From: Chitinophaga sp. H8
GTDB lineage: Bacteria; Bacteroidota; Bacteroidia; Chitinophagales; Chitinophagaceae
Direction: 5' to 3'
Assembly (NCBI RefSeq): GCF_040567655.1
Contig: NZ_JBEXAC010000002.1
Location: 1,054,001-1,118,000 of the forward strand
DNA length: 64,000 bases
Shown: positions 45,924 to 54,815 of the stretch, in pieces
Layout: each line of letters starts with the position of its first letter
How positions within the stretch are numbered: position 1 is the first letter of the stretch
Notes under the pieces: model-generated
The model's input: the letters and a program-made list of their open reading frames with translations, nothing else
What the model was told of the DNA's origin: nothing
Databases searched by the model: none
Translations under genes and position numbers: made by a program

Positions 45924-46397
45924 ATGCCTATTATTCATTTAACCACTGTTATCCATGCTCCGTTGGACCGGGTTTTTGACCTGAGCCGGAGTATTACGCT
46001 GCACAAGCGCAGTATGGAGCATTTAAAAGAAGAGGCCATTAAAGGCCGTACCAGCGGATTGATATCCTATGATGAAACAGTTACCTGGCGGGCGCGCCAT
46101 TTGGGTAAGATGCGGGAGCTGACTACCAGGATAACGGCGATGCGCAAACCGGATTATTTTTGTGATGAAATGATTGAAGGTGATTTTAAGTCCATGAAGC
46201 ATGAGCATCATTTTAAGGAAATCGGTAATGGTACAGTAGCTATTGACATTATGGAGTATGAAGCACCTTATGGACGGTGGGGCCGGATGCTAGAACGGCT
46301 ATTTCTGACCAGGTATATGACCAGGTTGCTGGAGCAGCGTAACAGGAGTATAAAAGAATATGCAGAGAGTGAAAAGTGGCGGGTGATACTGGATTAG
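45924..46397 (+). CDS. SRPBCC-family (START-like) protein
   Basis: The 157-aa protein starts with IHLTTVIHAPLDRVFDLSRS, the first strand and helix of a polyketide-cyclase/START-type ligand-binding fold, and ends with a long helix (RLEQRNRSIKEYAE). The middle has YDETVTWRARHLGKMRELTT. The fold predicts a hydrophobic cavity; ligand unknown. It is between gcvT and comB. Confidence 0.85.
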   Translation: MPIIHLTTVIHAPLDRVFDLSRSITLHKRSMEHLKEEAIKGRTSGLISYDETVTWRARHLGKMRELTTRITAMRKPDYFCDEMIEGDFKSMKHEHHFKEIGNGTVAIDIMEYEAPYGRWGRMLERLFLTRYMTRLLEQRNRSIKEYAESEKWRVILD

Positions 46398-46423
46398 TGA
46401 CATGATTTATTAAACAAGTTTGA

Positions 46424-47146
46424 ATGACAGAGCATAACAAACCCACGCTGGAAGTATGTTTATCACCGGCGTTATTACACCTGTATGATGTAAAGAATAG
46501 TATTGTAGTCATTATAGATGTCCTGCGTGCCACTTCTACAATTTGTACTGCCTTGTATAATGGGGCGGCCAAGATTATCCCGGTAGCATCAGTAGAAGAA
46601 TGTGTGAGCATAGGGCGGCAACTGGGGGCCATTACGGCAGGTGAGCGGGATGGGAAGATAGCAGAAGGGTTGCTGCATGGCAACTCTCCGTTTGAGTATC
46701 CGCGTGATTTTATAGAGAACAAAACAATTGTGCTCACTACCACTAATGGCACCAAGCTGCTGCATATGGCCAAAGACGCCATACAGATTATTACCGGATC
46801 TTTTCCTAATATCTCTGCTGTATGTGATTACCTGGTAGCGCAGCAACAGAATGTGATCTTGGGCTGTGCTGCCTGGAAAGACCGGGTGAACATGGAAGAT
46901 ACTTTGTTTGCAGGAGCGGTGGTAAGCCGTATCAAGTCGCATTTTCATATGAACTGTGATTCTGCCCTGGCGGCAGAAACTTTGTACAATACGGCAAAAC
47001 CGGATGTATACAAGTTTATGCAGGGCGCATCGCATTTCCAGCGCCTGGCTAAGTTTGGGCTGGAAAAAGATATCCGTTACTGTCTTACCCCGGATGGCGC
47101 CAATGTATTGCCATTGTTGAAGAATGGGGAGTTGATTGTAGGATAA
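46424..47146 (+). CDS. comB: ComB-like 2-phosphosulfolactate phosphatase
   Basis: The 240-aa protein matches the ComB fold: VVIIDVLRATSTICTALYNG, SVEECVSIGRQLGAITAGER, GNSPFEYP and LTTTNGTKLLHMAKDA, IILGCAAWKDRVNMEDTLFAG. ComB hydrolyses 2-phosphosulfolactate in coenzyme M biosynthesis of methanogens; many bacteria carry it without that pathway. In Chitinophaga-type bacteria a link to sulfonolipid or sulfolactate metabolism is possible but unproven. The 26-bp gap to the previous gene suggests one operon. Confidence 0.87.
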   Translation: MTEHNKPTLEVCLSPALLHLYDVKNSIVVIIDVLRATSTICTALYNGAAKIIPVASVEECVSIGRQLGAITAGERDGKIAEGLLHGNSPFEYPRDFIENKTIVLTTTNGTKLLHMAKDAIQIITGSFPNISAVCDYLVAQQQNVILGCAAWKDRVNMEDTLFAGAVVSRIKSHFHMNCDSALAAETLYNTAKPDVYKFMQGASHFQRLAKFGLEKDIRYCLTPDGANVLPLLKNGELIVG

Positions 47147-47177
47147 GGTTTAAAGGGAGATATTAATTATATTATAA

Positions 47178-47211
47178 AGAAGGCGATGCGCTCCCGGGGG
47201 CATCGCCTTCT
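47178..47211. terminator. Strong hairpin after comB
   Basis: AGAAGGCGATGC (47178-47189) and GCATCGCCTTCT (47200-47211) form a perfect 12-bp stem with a 10-nt loop, 31 bp after the comB stop. There is no T-run, so it may act as a 3' stabiliser as well as a terminator. Confidence 0.65.
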
Positions 47212-47338
47212 GCTGTTAGTACACCTGTTGTAGTGTATTCTTTTCAGGGTACCGTAATTATCCAGTAAAATCTATACCGCTGCGCCGTTTCATAAACCGG
47301 ATTTTTTACCCAAATTTGAAGACCAAACAAAGGAGCAT

Positions 47339-48133
47339 ATGAAACATTACATCTGCACTACCTGTGGCGTACAATATGACCTGTCTGCTACAGCTCCTGC
47401 CCACTGCCCTATCTGCGAAGACGACCGGCAGTACGTTAATCCCAACGGACAATCATGGACTACACTGGAGCAGGTGGCCCGTCAGCACAAAAATATTATT
47501 GAAAAAGCAGGGCCGGATGTGTATGCCATTTATACCACCCCTTCCTTTGCCATTGGGCAGCGTGCCCACCTGGTAATTAGCCCTGGCGGTAATATTTTGT
47601 GGGATTGTATCACCAACCTGGATGCCTCTACCATTGATATTATCCAGCGGATGGGAGGTATTAAAGCGATCGCATTATCACACCCCCATTACTTTTCAAC
47701 GATGGTGGAATGGAGTCATGCTTTTGGAAATATACCGGTATATGTACACCGGCTGGACACACAATGGCTGGGCCGTACAGATGCGGTGATCTGGTTGTGG
47801 GAGGGAAAGGAGCAGGCGCTGTGGGACGGTATGAAGCTGGTGCTTTGCGCCGGGCATTTTCCCGGCGCCAATGTATTATATACCCCGCAAAATAATGGTG
47901 TATTACTCGTAGGAGATGTGATACAGGTATCCCCGGATCTGAAATCCGTATCCTTTATGTATAGTTTCCCCAATTATATCCCTATGCGTAAAAGTGAGGT
48001 GTTAGGGATTCAGGAAGCGGTGGCTCCCCTCAGCTATGATGTGATGTATGGTGCTTTTGGGCGTTATCTCCGGCAGGATGCCAAAAAGACCATGGATTTT
48101 TCTGTAAAGCGGTACCTGAGGATATATGAATAG
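47339..48133 (+). CDS. MBL-fold protein with N-terminal zinc ribbon
   Basis: The 264-aa protein starts with a rubredoxin-like ribbon (CTTCGVQYD at about residues 5-13 and CPIC at about 23-26). A metallo-beta-lactamase fold follows: HLVISPGGNILWDC, then HPHYFSTMVEW where family enzymes have HxHxDH, CAGHFPGANVLY and VLLVGDVIQVSPD. The DH pair of the metal motif is missing, so one metal site is altered or lost. Substrate unknown. Confidence 0.82.
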   Translation: MKHYICTTCGVQYDLSATAPAHCPICEDDRQYVNPNGQSWTTLEQVARQHKNIIEKAGPDVYAIYTTPSFAIGQRAHLVISPGGNILWDCITNLDASTIDIIQRMGGIKAIALSHPHYFSTMVEWSHAFGNIPVYVHRLDTQWLGRTDAVIWLWEGKEQALWDGMKLVLCAGHFPGANVLYTPQNNGVLLVGDVIQVSPDLKSVSFMYSFPNYIPMRKSEVLGIQEAVAPLSYDVMYGAFGRYLRQDAKKTMDFSVKRYLRIYE

Positions 48134-48282
48134 TTAGCTGCGAGCTGCCTGTGTTATGTTGGGAAATAATCAGCTGCCCGTTGCGAGTATCAATATAAAC
48201 TAGGGGAAAGTTGATGGCTGATAGCCCGTTAAGCCATTCGCTGTATGTAGCTCGAAGCTCATGGCTCGAGGCTCATAGCTCT
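48133..48282. repeat. AGCT-rich repeat between the MBL and SNF2 genes
   Basis: TTAGCTGCGAGCTGCC starts at the MBL stop codon. After a unique centre, GTAGCTCGAAGCTCATGGC and TCGAGGCTCATAGCTC follow in the opposite sense. Spacing of AGCT words is 7-11 bp, less regular than in the other copies. The rest of the 277-bp gap (48283-48410) is AT-rich DNA before the SNF2 gene. Confidence 0.65.
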
Positions 48283-48410
48283 CTCCCTGCTTCACTTTCC
48301 GGGTATGACACAAAAGTTTAATGTACCTGCTGGTCTGTTTTAAGAATTTTCTGCTTATTTTTGTGGATTGCCTTTGCTACGGCTGCTAAATAATTTAGTT
48401 TTTTTAACCC

Positions 48411-51400
48411 TTGGCTGTAGATAAAAGCTGGCAACAAGTTTTAGGTATGTCGCTACCCCACTTACTAAAGTATGTTTATAATAACGGCACTGATGAGGTG
48501 ATCCGCAGGGGGAAGCGTATATATTCTACTGGCGGCGTAGAATTGCTGGATGCGGACCCGATATTAAAGTCGGCTACTTTCCGGGTTAAAAGTGATACGC
48601 ACGCCAATTATTACCGCGTTTCCATCAGCAAATACAACGAAACGGCAGCGATGTCTATCCGTTGTCAATGCCCGTACAACCTGGGAGATATCTGCCGGCA
48701 TGAAGCAGCTGCGTTATTCCAGCTACAGGAAATGCTGGACAAGAACCATTTTGAGAGCTTTGAAACACATTATAATCAGCAGCATACGCTGATTAAAATG
48801 AAATCCATAGATCTTAAAACGCTGAAACTGCTCACTTCCAATCACATTTTTGAAGAAGCAGAAAAAATGCAGCGTCTGGTAAAGATCAAACAGGCGAAGG
48901 ATGAAAAGGTAGAAGCTGTGCTGAAACAGGACGGTGTTGAATATCCGCTTATTATTCAGCGGAATGAGGAACGTCTTTTTGATACACATTGTACCTGTGA
49001 TGAAACGGAGCATGCGTTATGCAAACACAAAACAGCCCTGTTTTTGCATTTGCTGACCAAGCACGGTGCTTTTTATTTTGATACCTTACGCAACTGGGAT
49101 AAAGAAAAGAATAAACTGCTGGCCATTTATGGCTATTCCCTGTCGGATGACCTGGAAGGAAAATTTACTTTTTCCTATATGGAGGGGAAACCGTTTTTAA
49201 GGGTGCTGGATACCAGTATCAAGCGGGTGGAAGCGCCTATTTCCGGTAAGCAGCAGGCAGCGCCACCACCGGCAGAAACAATTGTCATTACACAAAGATT
49301 AGGTGCGGTATTTAACGCCAATGAACCCCTTTATCCTTACTTCCGGTTAGATCTGGTTAGCGGGGAGGTAAATGAGGAACAAACGGAATTTATATCGCTG
49401 GTAAATAAACTGGATCTTACCAAGTACGTTGATTTTTATCAGTACAAAGAAAGAGACCGGGAAATGATCGCTCCTGTGCGTAAAGTACAGGGCACAGAAG
49501 TGAGCAAATTCCTGAGCAAGAACTCCCCCTTTGCCGGGATATGGGAAAATATTACCCATGAGAATGAAGAGGAGCTGCCCACAGAAACCAAGGAGCTGAT
49601 GCTGGAATACCTGCATCCCAAATTGGTGAAGTTATTCCCGGTACTGGCAGAGCATGGATTACTTTTCCTGCTGCCTAACCGGCAGCCATTTAAAACAAAG
49701 AATATCCTACCCATACAGGTAGGTGCTGATAAGCTATCGCTGGTATTTAAAACAAATACTACGGATAGTTATGTAGAGCTCACCTGTTTTGTTTCCATTG
49801 AAGGAGAGCTGATCAATGTGTCGGCCAATGAATGGGACAGTCCGTTACTTTTCCTGCATAATAATGTAATGCATGTTTTTGAGAATCCGCAGGATGCATT
49901 GCATGTGGAATTGTTCCGGCAAAACGGGCTGGTACGTATTCCATCAGCAGACTGGCCGGTATATCTTAAAGATTATCTGCTGCCACTGAGTAAACAGTAT
50001 GAAATTCAATTTGATACTTCCTTACTGGCAGAAGTGGATGATATATTACCGGAATGCCGTGTGTACCTGAAAGAAGTGGGCGAAACCTTTATCATCCAGC
50101 CGGGATTTGCCTATCACGGGCAGGAAGTGGATTGGAATGATGAAACCCGTATTACGGTGCAGGAAGGCAATAAAGTGCTGATCATACACCGGAATAAGGA
50201 AGCGGAAATGCAGTTTGTGAACCAGATACGGGCACTGCATACCAATTTCCCGCAGATAGATACCCATAACTACTTTTTCCTGCGTGCTAAGGAAGCCCTG
50301 AAGAACAACTGGTTCTTCCTGTTTTTTGATGCCCTGAAGGAAATGGATGTGCGGGTGTTTGGTTTTGATGCATTGAGGAACTTTAAATTCAGCTCCCATA
50401 AGCCGGTTACCAACCTGCAGATCAGTTCCGGTATTGATTGGTTTGATGCACAGATAGAAGTGTTGTACGGCGATCAGAAAGTGAGCATTAAGGATATCAA
50501 AAATGCGCTGGCCAACAAACAAAACTATGTACAGCTTGCAGATGGCTCTTTGGGCTTATTGCCGGAAGAGTGGCTGAAGAAATATTCCCTGCTGTTTAAA
50601 GTAGGGGAAGAAAAGGATAAGGGGTTGAAGCTGAGTAAATACAACTTCAGCGTTATTGATGAGTTATACGAATTCATTGATGATGAAGCGGTTGTAGCAG
50701 AACTGGAGCAAAAACGTAAAAAGTTATTGCAATTTGACGAGATCCGGAGTATAGCATTGCCTTCCAATGTACATGCTACTTTACGTCCTTACCAGGAAAG
50801 TGGTTTCCAATGGCTCAACTACCTGGATGAGGTGAAGTGGGGAGGTATACTGGCGGACGATATGGGTTTGGGTAAAACGATCCAGGCACTTACGTTCCTG
50901 CAAAATTATAAGAACAAAAATGATGACCAGTGTATGGCCCTGGTGGTATGTCCTACTACCCTGATCTATAACTGGGAAAATGAGATCCGGAAATTTACGC
51001 CGGGCATCCGCCATCATATTCACCATGGACCTGCCCGCTTGAAAAGTATGGAAGAGCTGCAGGGGTATGATGTGATCATCACCACTTATGGTACCCTTCG
51101 CAGCGATATTCAATTGCTGATGAAGGTGGCCTTTGATTATGTGATACTGGATGAGTCACAGGCAATTAAAAACCCGCAATCCAAGGTAACTAAAGCAGCA
51201 CAGCTACTGAATACTAAAAACAGGCTGGCGCTGAGTGGTACACCCATGCAGAACAATACCTTTGATATCTATGCGCAGATGAACTTCCTGAATCCGGGCA
51301 TGCTGGGAAGTGTGGACTTTTTCCGTAATGAGTTTGCTACCCCCATCGACAAGTTCCAGGATGAAGAAAGAAAAGATCATTTACGCAAGCTGATCTATCC

Positions 51401-52172
51401 GTTTATTTTACGCCGCACGAAAGAGCAGGTAGCGAAAGATTTACCGGATAAGATCGAAACAGTGATCTTCTGTGAAATGGATGCGGAACAGCGGCATATT
51501 TATGATGCTTACCGCAATACGTACCGTTCCAAGATATTGGGTGTTATTGAAGATCAGGGTATGCAGCGGTCGCAGCTTACCATTTTGCAGGGCCTGATGA
51601 AATTGCGGCAGATCTGTGATTCGCCGGCTATATTGAATGAAACGGAGCATTACCCCAATCACTCGGTGAAGTTGCATGAGCTAACCCGTGAGATAGCGGA
51701 GAATATTGGTCATCATAAGGTGCTGGTATTTTCCCAGTTCCTGGGTATGCTGGGACTTATCCGGGAAAGATTGGCGCATATGAAAATACCTTACGAGTAT
51801 TTTGATGGCAGCACCTCTACTATGGATCGTGAAAAAGCTATTCAGAATTTCCAGAACAATGATGAATGCCGGGTGTTCCTGATTTCACTGAAAGCAGGTG
51901 GTGTGGGTCTGAACCTTACCGCTGCCGACTATGTATATATAGTAGACCCCTGGTGGAACCCGGCTGTAGAACAGCAGGCGATTGATCGTACCCACCGTAT
52001 CGGGCAAACCAAGAATATCTTTGCTTACCGGATGATCTGTAAGGATACGGTAGAAGAAAAAATCCTTGAACTACAGGAACGCAAAAAATCCCTGGTAAAA
52101 GAGATCATTGCCGATGATACCGGCTTTGTGAAGAAACTTACCAAAGAGGATGTATTATATCTCTTTAGTTAA
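48411..52172 (+). CDS. SNF2/SWI2-family DEAD-box-like helicase with two SWIM motifs
   Basis: The 1253-aa ATPase has two SWIM-type zinc motifs in its N-terminal part: CQCPYNLGDICRH (about residues 86-98) and CTCDETEHALCKH (about 194-206). A long middle region of unknown fold follows, then the SNF2 motor (about 780-1253). The motor shows ILADDMGLGKTIQAL (Walker A), ILDESQAIKN (DEAH-like box), LALSGTPMQN, LVFSQFLGMLGLI and DRTHRIGQTKNIFAYRMI (arginine finger). It probably remodels DNA-bound or RNA polymerase complexes. The open frame begins with TTG at 48411; an ATG at 48447 is an alternative start. Confidence 0.92.
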   Translation: MAVDKSWQQVLGMSLPHLLKYVYNNGTDEVIRRGKRIYSTGGVELLDADPILKSATFRVKSDTHANYYRVSISKYNETAAMSIRCQCPYNLGDICRHEAAALFQLQEMLDKNHFESFETHYNQQHTLIKMKSIDLKTLKLLTSNHIFEEAEKMQRLVKIKQAKDEKVEAVLKQDGVEYPLIIQRNEERLFDTHCTCDETEHALCKHKTALFLHLLTKHGAFYFDTLRNWDKEKNKLLAIYGYSLSDDLEGKFTFSYMEGKPFLRVLDTSIKRVEAPISGKQQAAPPPAETIVITQRLGAVFNANEPLYPYFRLDLVSGEVNEEQTEFISLVNKLDLTKYVDFYQYKERDREMIAPVRKVQGTEVSKFLSKNSPFAGIWENITHENEEELPTETKELMLEYLHPKLVKLFPVLAEHGLLFLLPNRQPFKTKNILPIQVGADKLSLVFKTNTTDSYVELTCFVSIEGELINVSANEWDSPLLFLHNNVMHVFENPQDALHVELFRQNGLVRIPSADWPVYLKDYLLPLSKQYEIQFDTSLLAEVDDILPECRVYLKEVGETFIIQPGFAYHGQEVDWNDETRITVQEGNKVLIIHRNKEAEMQFVNQIRALHTNFPQIDTHNYFFLRAKEALKNNWFFLFFDALKEMDVRVFGFDALRNFKFSSHKPVTNLQISSGIDWFDAQIEVLYGDQKVSIKDIKNALANKQNYVQLADGSLGLLPEEWLKKYSLLFKVGEEKDKGLKLSKYNFSVIDELYEFIDDEAVVAELEQKRKKLLQFDEIRSIALPSNVHATLRPYQESGFQWLNYLDEVKWGGILADDMGLGKTIQALTFLQNYKNKNDDQCMALVVCPTTLIYNWENEIRKFTPGIRHHIHHGPARLKSMEELQGYDVIITTYGTLRSDIQLLMKVAFDYVILDESQAIKNPQSKVTKAAQLLNTKNRLALSGTPMQNNTFDIYAQMNFLNPGMLGSVDFFRNEFATPIDKFQDEERKDHLRKLIYPFILRRTKEQVAKDLPDKIETVIFCEMDAEQRHIYDAYRNTYRSKILGVIEDQGMQRSQLTILQGLMKLRQICDSPAILNETEHYPNHSVKLHELTREIAENIGHHKVLVFSQFLGMLGLIRERLAHMKIPYEYFDGSTSTMDREKAIQNFQNNDECRVFLISLKAGGVGLNLTAADYVYIVDPWWNPAVEQQAIDRTHRIGQTKNIFAYRMICKDTVEEKILELQERKKSLVKEIIADDTGFVKKLTKEDVLYLFS

Positions 52173-52203
52173 AAAAAGGGGCTCAACTTTGGGCCCCTTT
52201 TTT
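52171..52203 (+). terminator. Rho-independent terminator after the SNF2 gene
   Basis: A-run plus GGGGC (52171-52182) pairs with GCCCC plus T-run (52193-52203). The A/T tracts make it usable on both strands. It overlaps the SNF2 stop codon. Confidence 0.85.
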
Positions 52204-52415
52204 ATGCAGGTACCTACCTGAGGTGCCGTTTACCTCCTTTCATTTTTTGTAAATACCCTTCCATTTCTGCATGGTTTTCATAGCTGGCATCTTGCGCCTT
52301 TTCTCCTGACTCTCTTTTATTTAATTGATTTACAGGCTGTTAGTTCTGTAATGTGGCCTGGTTGTGTTTACTGGCATTCCGCTGGTTAAGAGGTAGTATC
52401 ATCAATAATTAAGTT

Positions 52416-52772
52416 ATGCTACCCGATTCGAAAATTTCTCAGTTGATCAGTTTACAAATCCCCGGACTTTCTTTTCCTATGCAGCAGCTGGTTAAAAACG
52501 GAACGGTATGTAAAGTAGTACATGCCTTTGCGGATTATACCAGTAATATGATCCGGGGCGGGCAGATACCGGAGGTTAAAAAGTGCTTTACCATGGCGGG
52601 AGTATTATACCGTAATGGCAGTACAGCACTCCGTAATGCGATAGAGAGCGTGTATTTGTATGCTTTATCCCCCTTCCTGTATACGCAGTTTAGCAATCAG
52701 CCGGTGAAGGAGCTGCTGCCTTTATCATTGAAGAACATCCGCATACAGCATATTCAGCGTGGCACACTTTAA
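52416..52772 (+). CDS. Conserved-looking protein at the head of the kdp operon, function unknown
   Basis: The 118-aa soluble protein has no recognisable domain. Visible features are IPGLSFPMQQLVKNGTVCKV, ADYTSNMIRGGQIPEVKKCF (charged, helical) and a C-terminal segment with KNIRIQHIQRGTL. It is followed at 23 bp by a micro-gene and lies upstream of kdpF and kdpA on the same strand, so it is likely part of the operon. A regulatory or assembly role is possible (inference). Confidence 0.65.
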   Translation: MLPDSKISQLISLQIPGLSFPMQQLVKNGTVCKVVHAFADYTSNMIRGGQIPEVKKCFTMAGVLYRNGSTALRNAIESVYLYALSPFLYTQFSNQPVKELLPLSLKNIRIQHIQRGTL

Positions 52773-52795
52773 TCTTTAACATAAATCTATCAACA

Positions 52796-52879
52796 ATGCT
52801 AACTGTTTTATTAATGCTGGCGGGGCTGGCTTGCTTCTATTTGTTTTTTAAATCTGTGGATTACTTCGAAAAAATATAA
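52796..52879 (+). CDS. 27-aa membrane micro-protein in the kdp operon
   Basis: ATG at 52796 opens a frame of 27 codons: MLTVLLMLAGLACFYLFFKS, then VDYFEKI and TAA. It has one transmembrane helix (about 3-19) followed by a charged tail. The start lies 23 bp after the previous stop and 30 bp separate it from the kdpF start. Short proteins of similar design precede kdpF in other phyla (from memory, ending CDRL or similar), so it may be a second small subunit of the Kdp pump. It is too short for standard gene finders. Confidence 0.6.
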   Translation: MLTVLLMLAGLACFYLFFKSVDYFEKI

Positions 52880-52909
52880 CTCATTGCTGCCAGCTGGCAG
52901 CTTAAAGCT

Positions 52910-52993
52910 ATGGCAATGATTGCACTCTTTATCTTATCCATTTTGGTTTTTATATACATGGTATATGTATTACTGAAACCTGAAAAGTTTTAA
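52910..52993 (+). CDS. kdpF: K+-transporting ATPase subunit KdpF
   Basis: ATG at 52910 opens a 27-residue frame: MAMIALFILSILVFIYMVYV, then LLKPEKF and TAA. One transmembrane helix followed by a short tail ending Lys-Phe matches KdpF (the E. coli protein ends YALINAEAF). KdpF stabilises the KdpABC complex. It lies 82 bp before kdpA. Confidence 0.85.
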   Translation: MAMIALFILSILVFIYMVYVLLKPEKF

Positions 52994-53075
52994 TACAGTT
53001 GCTGCTTCATCGCAGCAATTGTAAACTGGCAGGCACACCGGTGCCTCACTCAAAAGGCTCTTTAACTATTTAGCA

Positions 53076-54791
53076 ATGACAACAGAAATTTTAGGTGTAA
53101 TACTCACCTATTTACTAACACTACTACTGGCCTGGCCTTTGGGAAAATACATCGCCAAAGTATTCAAAGGAGAAAAAACATGGTCAGATTTTATGGCACC
53201 ACTGGAACGGTTGTTTTACAGAATATCCGGGATAAATCCATTGGAGGAAATGAACTGGAAGCAGCATCTGAAAGCATTGCTCACCATCAATATGGTATGG
53301 TTTGTATATGCATTTGTGATGTTACTGATTCAGGATAAGCTGCCTTTGAACCCGGATGGCAACCCGGCGCAGTCGGCCGACCTGGCGTTTAATACTACGA
53401 TCAGTTTCCTTGTAAACTGTAACCTGCAGCACTATTCCGGAGAAAGTGGCGTGACCTATTTTACCCAATTATTTGTGATTACCTTTTTACAGTTTGTAAG
53501 TGCTGCCACCGGCATTGCCGCATTAGTAGTATTATTTAAAGCATTAAAAGAAAAGACGACCACCAGGTTGGGCAACTTCTGGGATATTTTCGTGAAAACA
53601 AATACCCGTTTGTTATTGCCATTATGTGTAGTCATTGCAATTATCCTGGCGTTCAATGGCACCCCTGCCAGCTATGCCGGCAAAGACACGATTGTAACCC
53701 TGCAGGGCGATACGGTAAATGTAGCCCGTGGACCCGCAGCAGGGATGATTGCCATTAAGCATCTGGGTACTAACGGTGGTGGCTGGTTTGGTACCAACTC
53801 GGCCCATCCGCTGGAGAACCCTAATTATGTTACTTATATCACAGAGATGGTAGCACAGGTAATTATACCTATCGCTGTCATATTTGCCCTGGGTATTTTT
53901 ATTAATCGCCGGAAGTTTGCCAATGTCATATTTGTTGTGATGACAGCAGGTATGTTGTTACTGTTGATTCCTACACTATATAGTGAAATAAGTGGTAATC
54001 CCGCCATTGCACATATGGGCATCGCACAGCCTACCGGTGCCATGGAAGGGAAGGAAGTCCGGTTTGGCCCGGCAGCCTCAGGATATTGGAGTACCGTAAC
54101 CACTATTATTTCCACCGGGTCTGTCAACTCGATGCACGACAGTACCATGCCGCTTACAGGTATGATGCAGCTGGCGGCTATGATGATTAACTGTTTCTAC
54201 GGCGGTTGTGGCGTAGGTATTCTCAATTACTTCATTTTTATCATTATCGCAGTTTTTATATCAGGATTAATGGTAGGCCGTACACCGGAATTTATGGGGC
54301 ATAAGGTGGAAGCCAGGGAAGTTAAAATAGCTGCGCTGATTGCCTTGCTGCATCCCTTTATCATACTGACAGGCACTGCCTTGTCGTCCTGGGTATTAGC
54401 GCATCATCCGGATATGGACTGGGCCGTGAAGCCTTCGGCATGGCTGAATAACCCCGGGTATCATGGATTTTCAGAGATGCTGTATGAATATACTTCTTCA
54501 GCGGCCAATAACGGATCCGGATTTGAAGGGTTGGGAGATAATAATATATTCTGGAATGTAACCACGGGATTTGTATTGATCCTTGGCCGTTACCTCCCTA
54601 TTATAGGACCTGTAGCGATAGCAGGGTTATTGAGTAGTAAAAAATACATTCCGGAATCAGCAGGTACATTAAAAACGGATACGGCTACTTTTGGCATGAT
54701 GACCTTTGCCGTAATAGCCATCCTGGCCGCACTTTCCTTCTTCCCTTCCCTGGTATTAGGACCCGTAGCAGAATATTTTTCCATGTACTAA
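53076..54791 (+). CDS. kdpA: Potassium-transporting ATPase subunit KdpA
   Basis: The 571-aa membrane subunit forms the potassium channel-like pore. About ten helices are visible. Selectivity-filter-like repeats occur at FNTTISFLVNCNLQHYSGES, LGTNGGGWFGTNSAHPLENP, ISTGSVNSMHDST and SSAANNGSGFEGLGDN, the four pore-loop regions of the SKT superfamily. The length is normal. It overlaps nothing and is 24 bp before kdpB. Confidence 0.97.
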   Translation: MTTEILGVILTYLLTLLLAWPLGKYIAKVFKGEKTWSDFMAPLERLFYRISGINPLEEMNWKQHLKALLTINMVWFVYAFVMLLIQDKLPLNPDGNPAQSADLAFNTTISFLVNCNLQHYSGESGVTYFTQLFVITFLQFVSAATGIAALVVLFKALKEKTTTRLGNFWDIFVKTNTRLLLPLCVVIAIILAFNGTPASYAGKDTIVTLQGDTVNVARGPAAGMIAIKHLGTNGGGWFGTNSAHPLENPNYVTYITEMVAQVIIPIAVIFALGIFINRRKFANVIFVVMTAGMLLLLIPTLYSEISGNPAIAHMGIAQPTGAMEGKEVRFGPAASGYWSTVTTIISTGSVNSMHDSTMPLTGMMQLAAMMINCFYGGCGVGILNYFIFIIIAVFISGLMVGRTPEFMGHKVEAREVKIAALIALLHPFIILTGTALSSWVLAHHPDMDWAVKPSAWLNNPGYHGFSEMLYEYTSSAANNGSGFEGLGDNNIFWNVTTGFVLILGRYLPIIGPVAIAGLLSSKKYIPESAGTLKTDTATFGMMTFAVIAILAALSFFPSLVLGPVAEYFSMY

Positions 54792-54815
54792 TGCTAAAGT
54801 AAAGCGTATAACAAA

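Noticed and set aside
52204..52415. Sigma-54 type promoter before the kdp operon
   Set aside because: TGGCATCTTGC-like words have the wrong GG-GC spacing (6 instead of 10 bp), and similar chance matches occur nearby.
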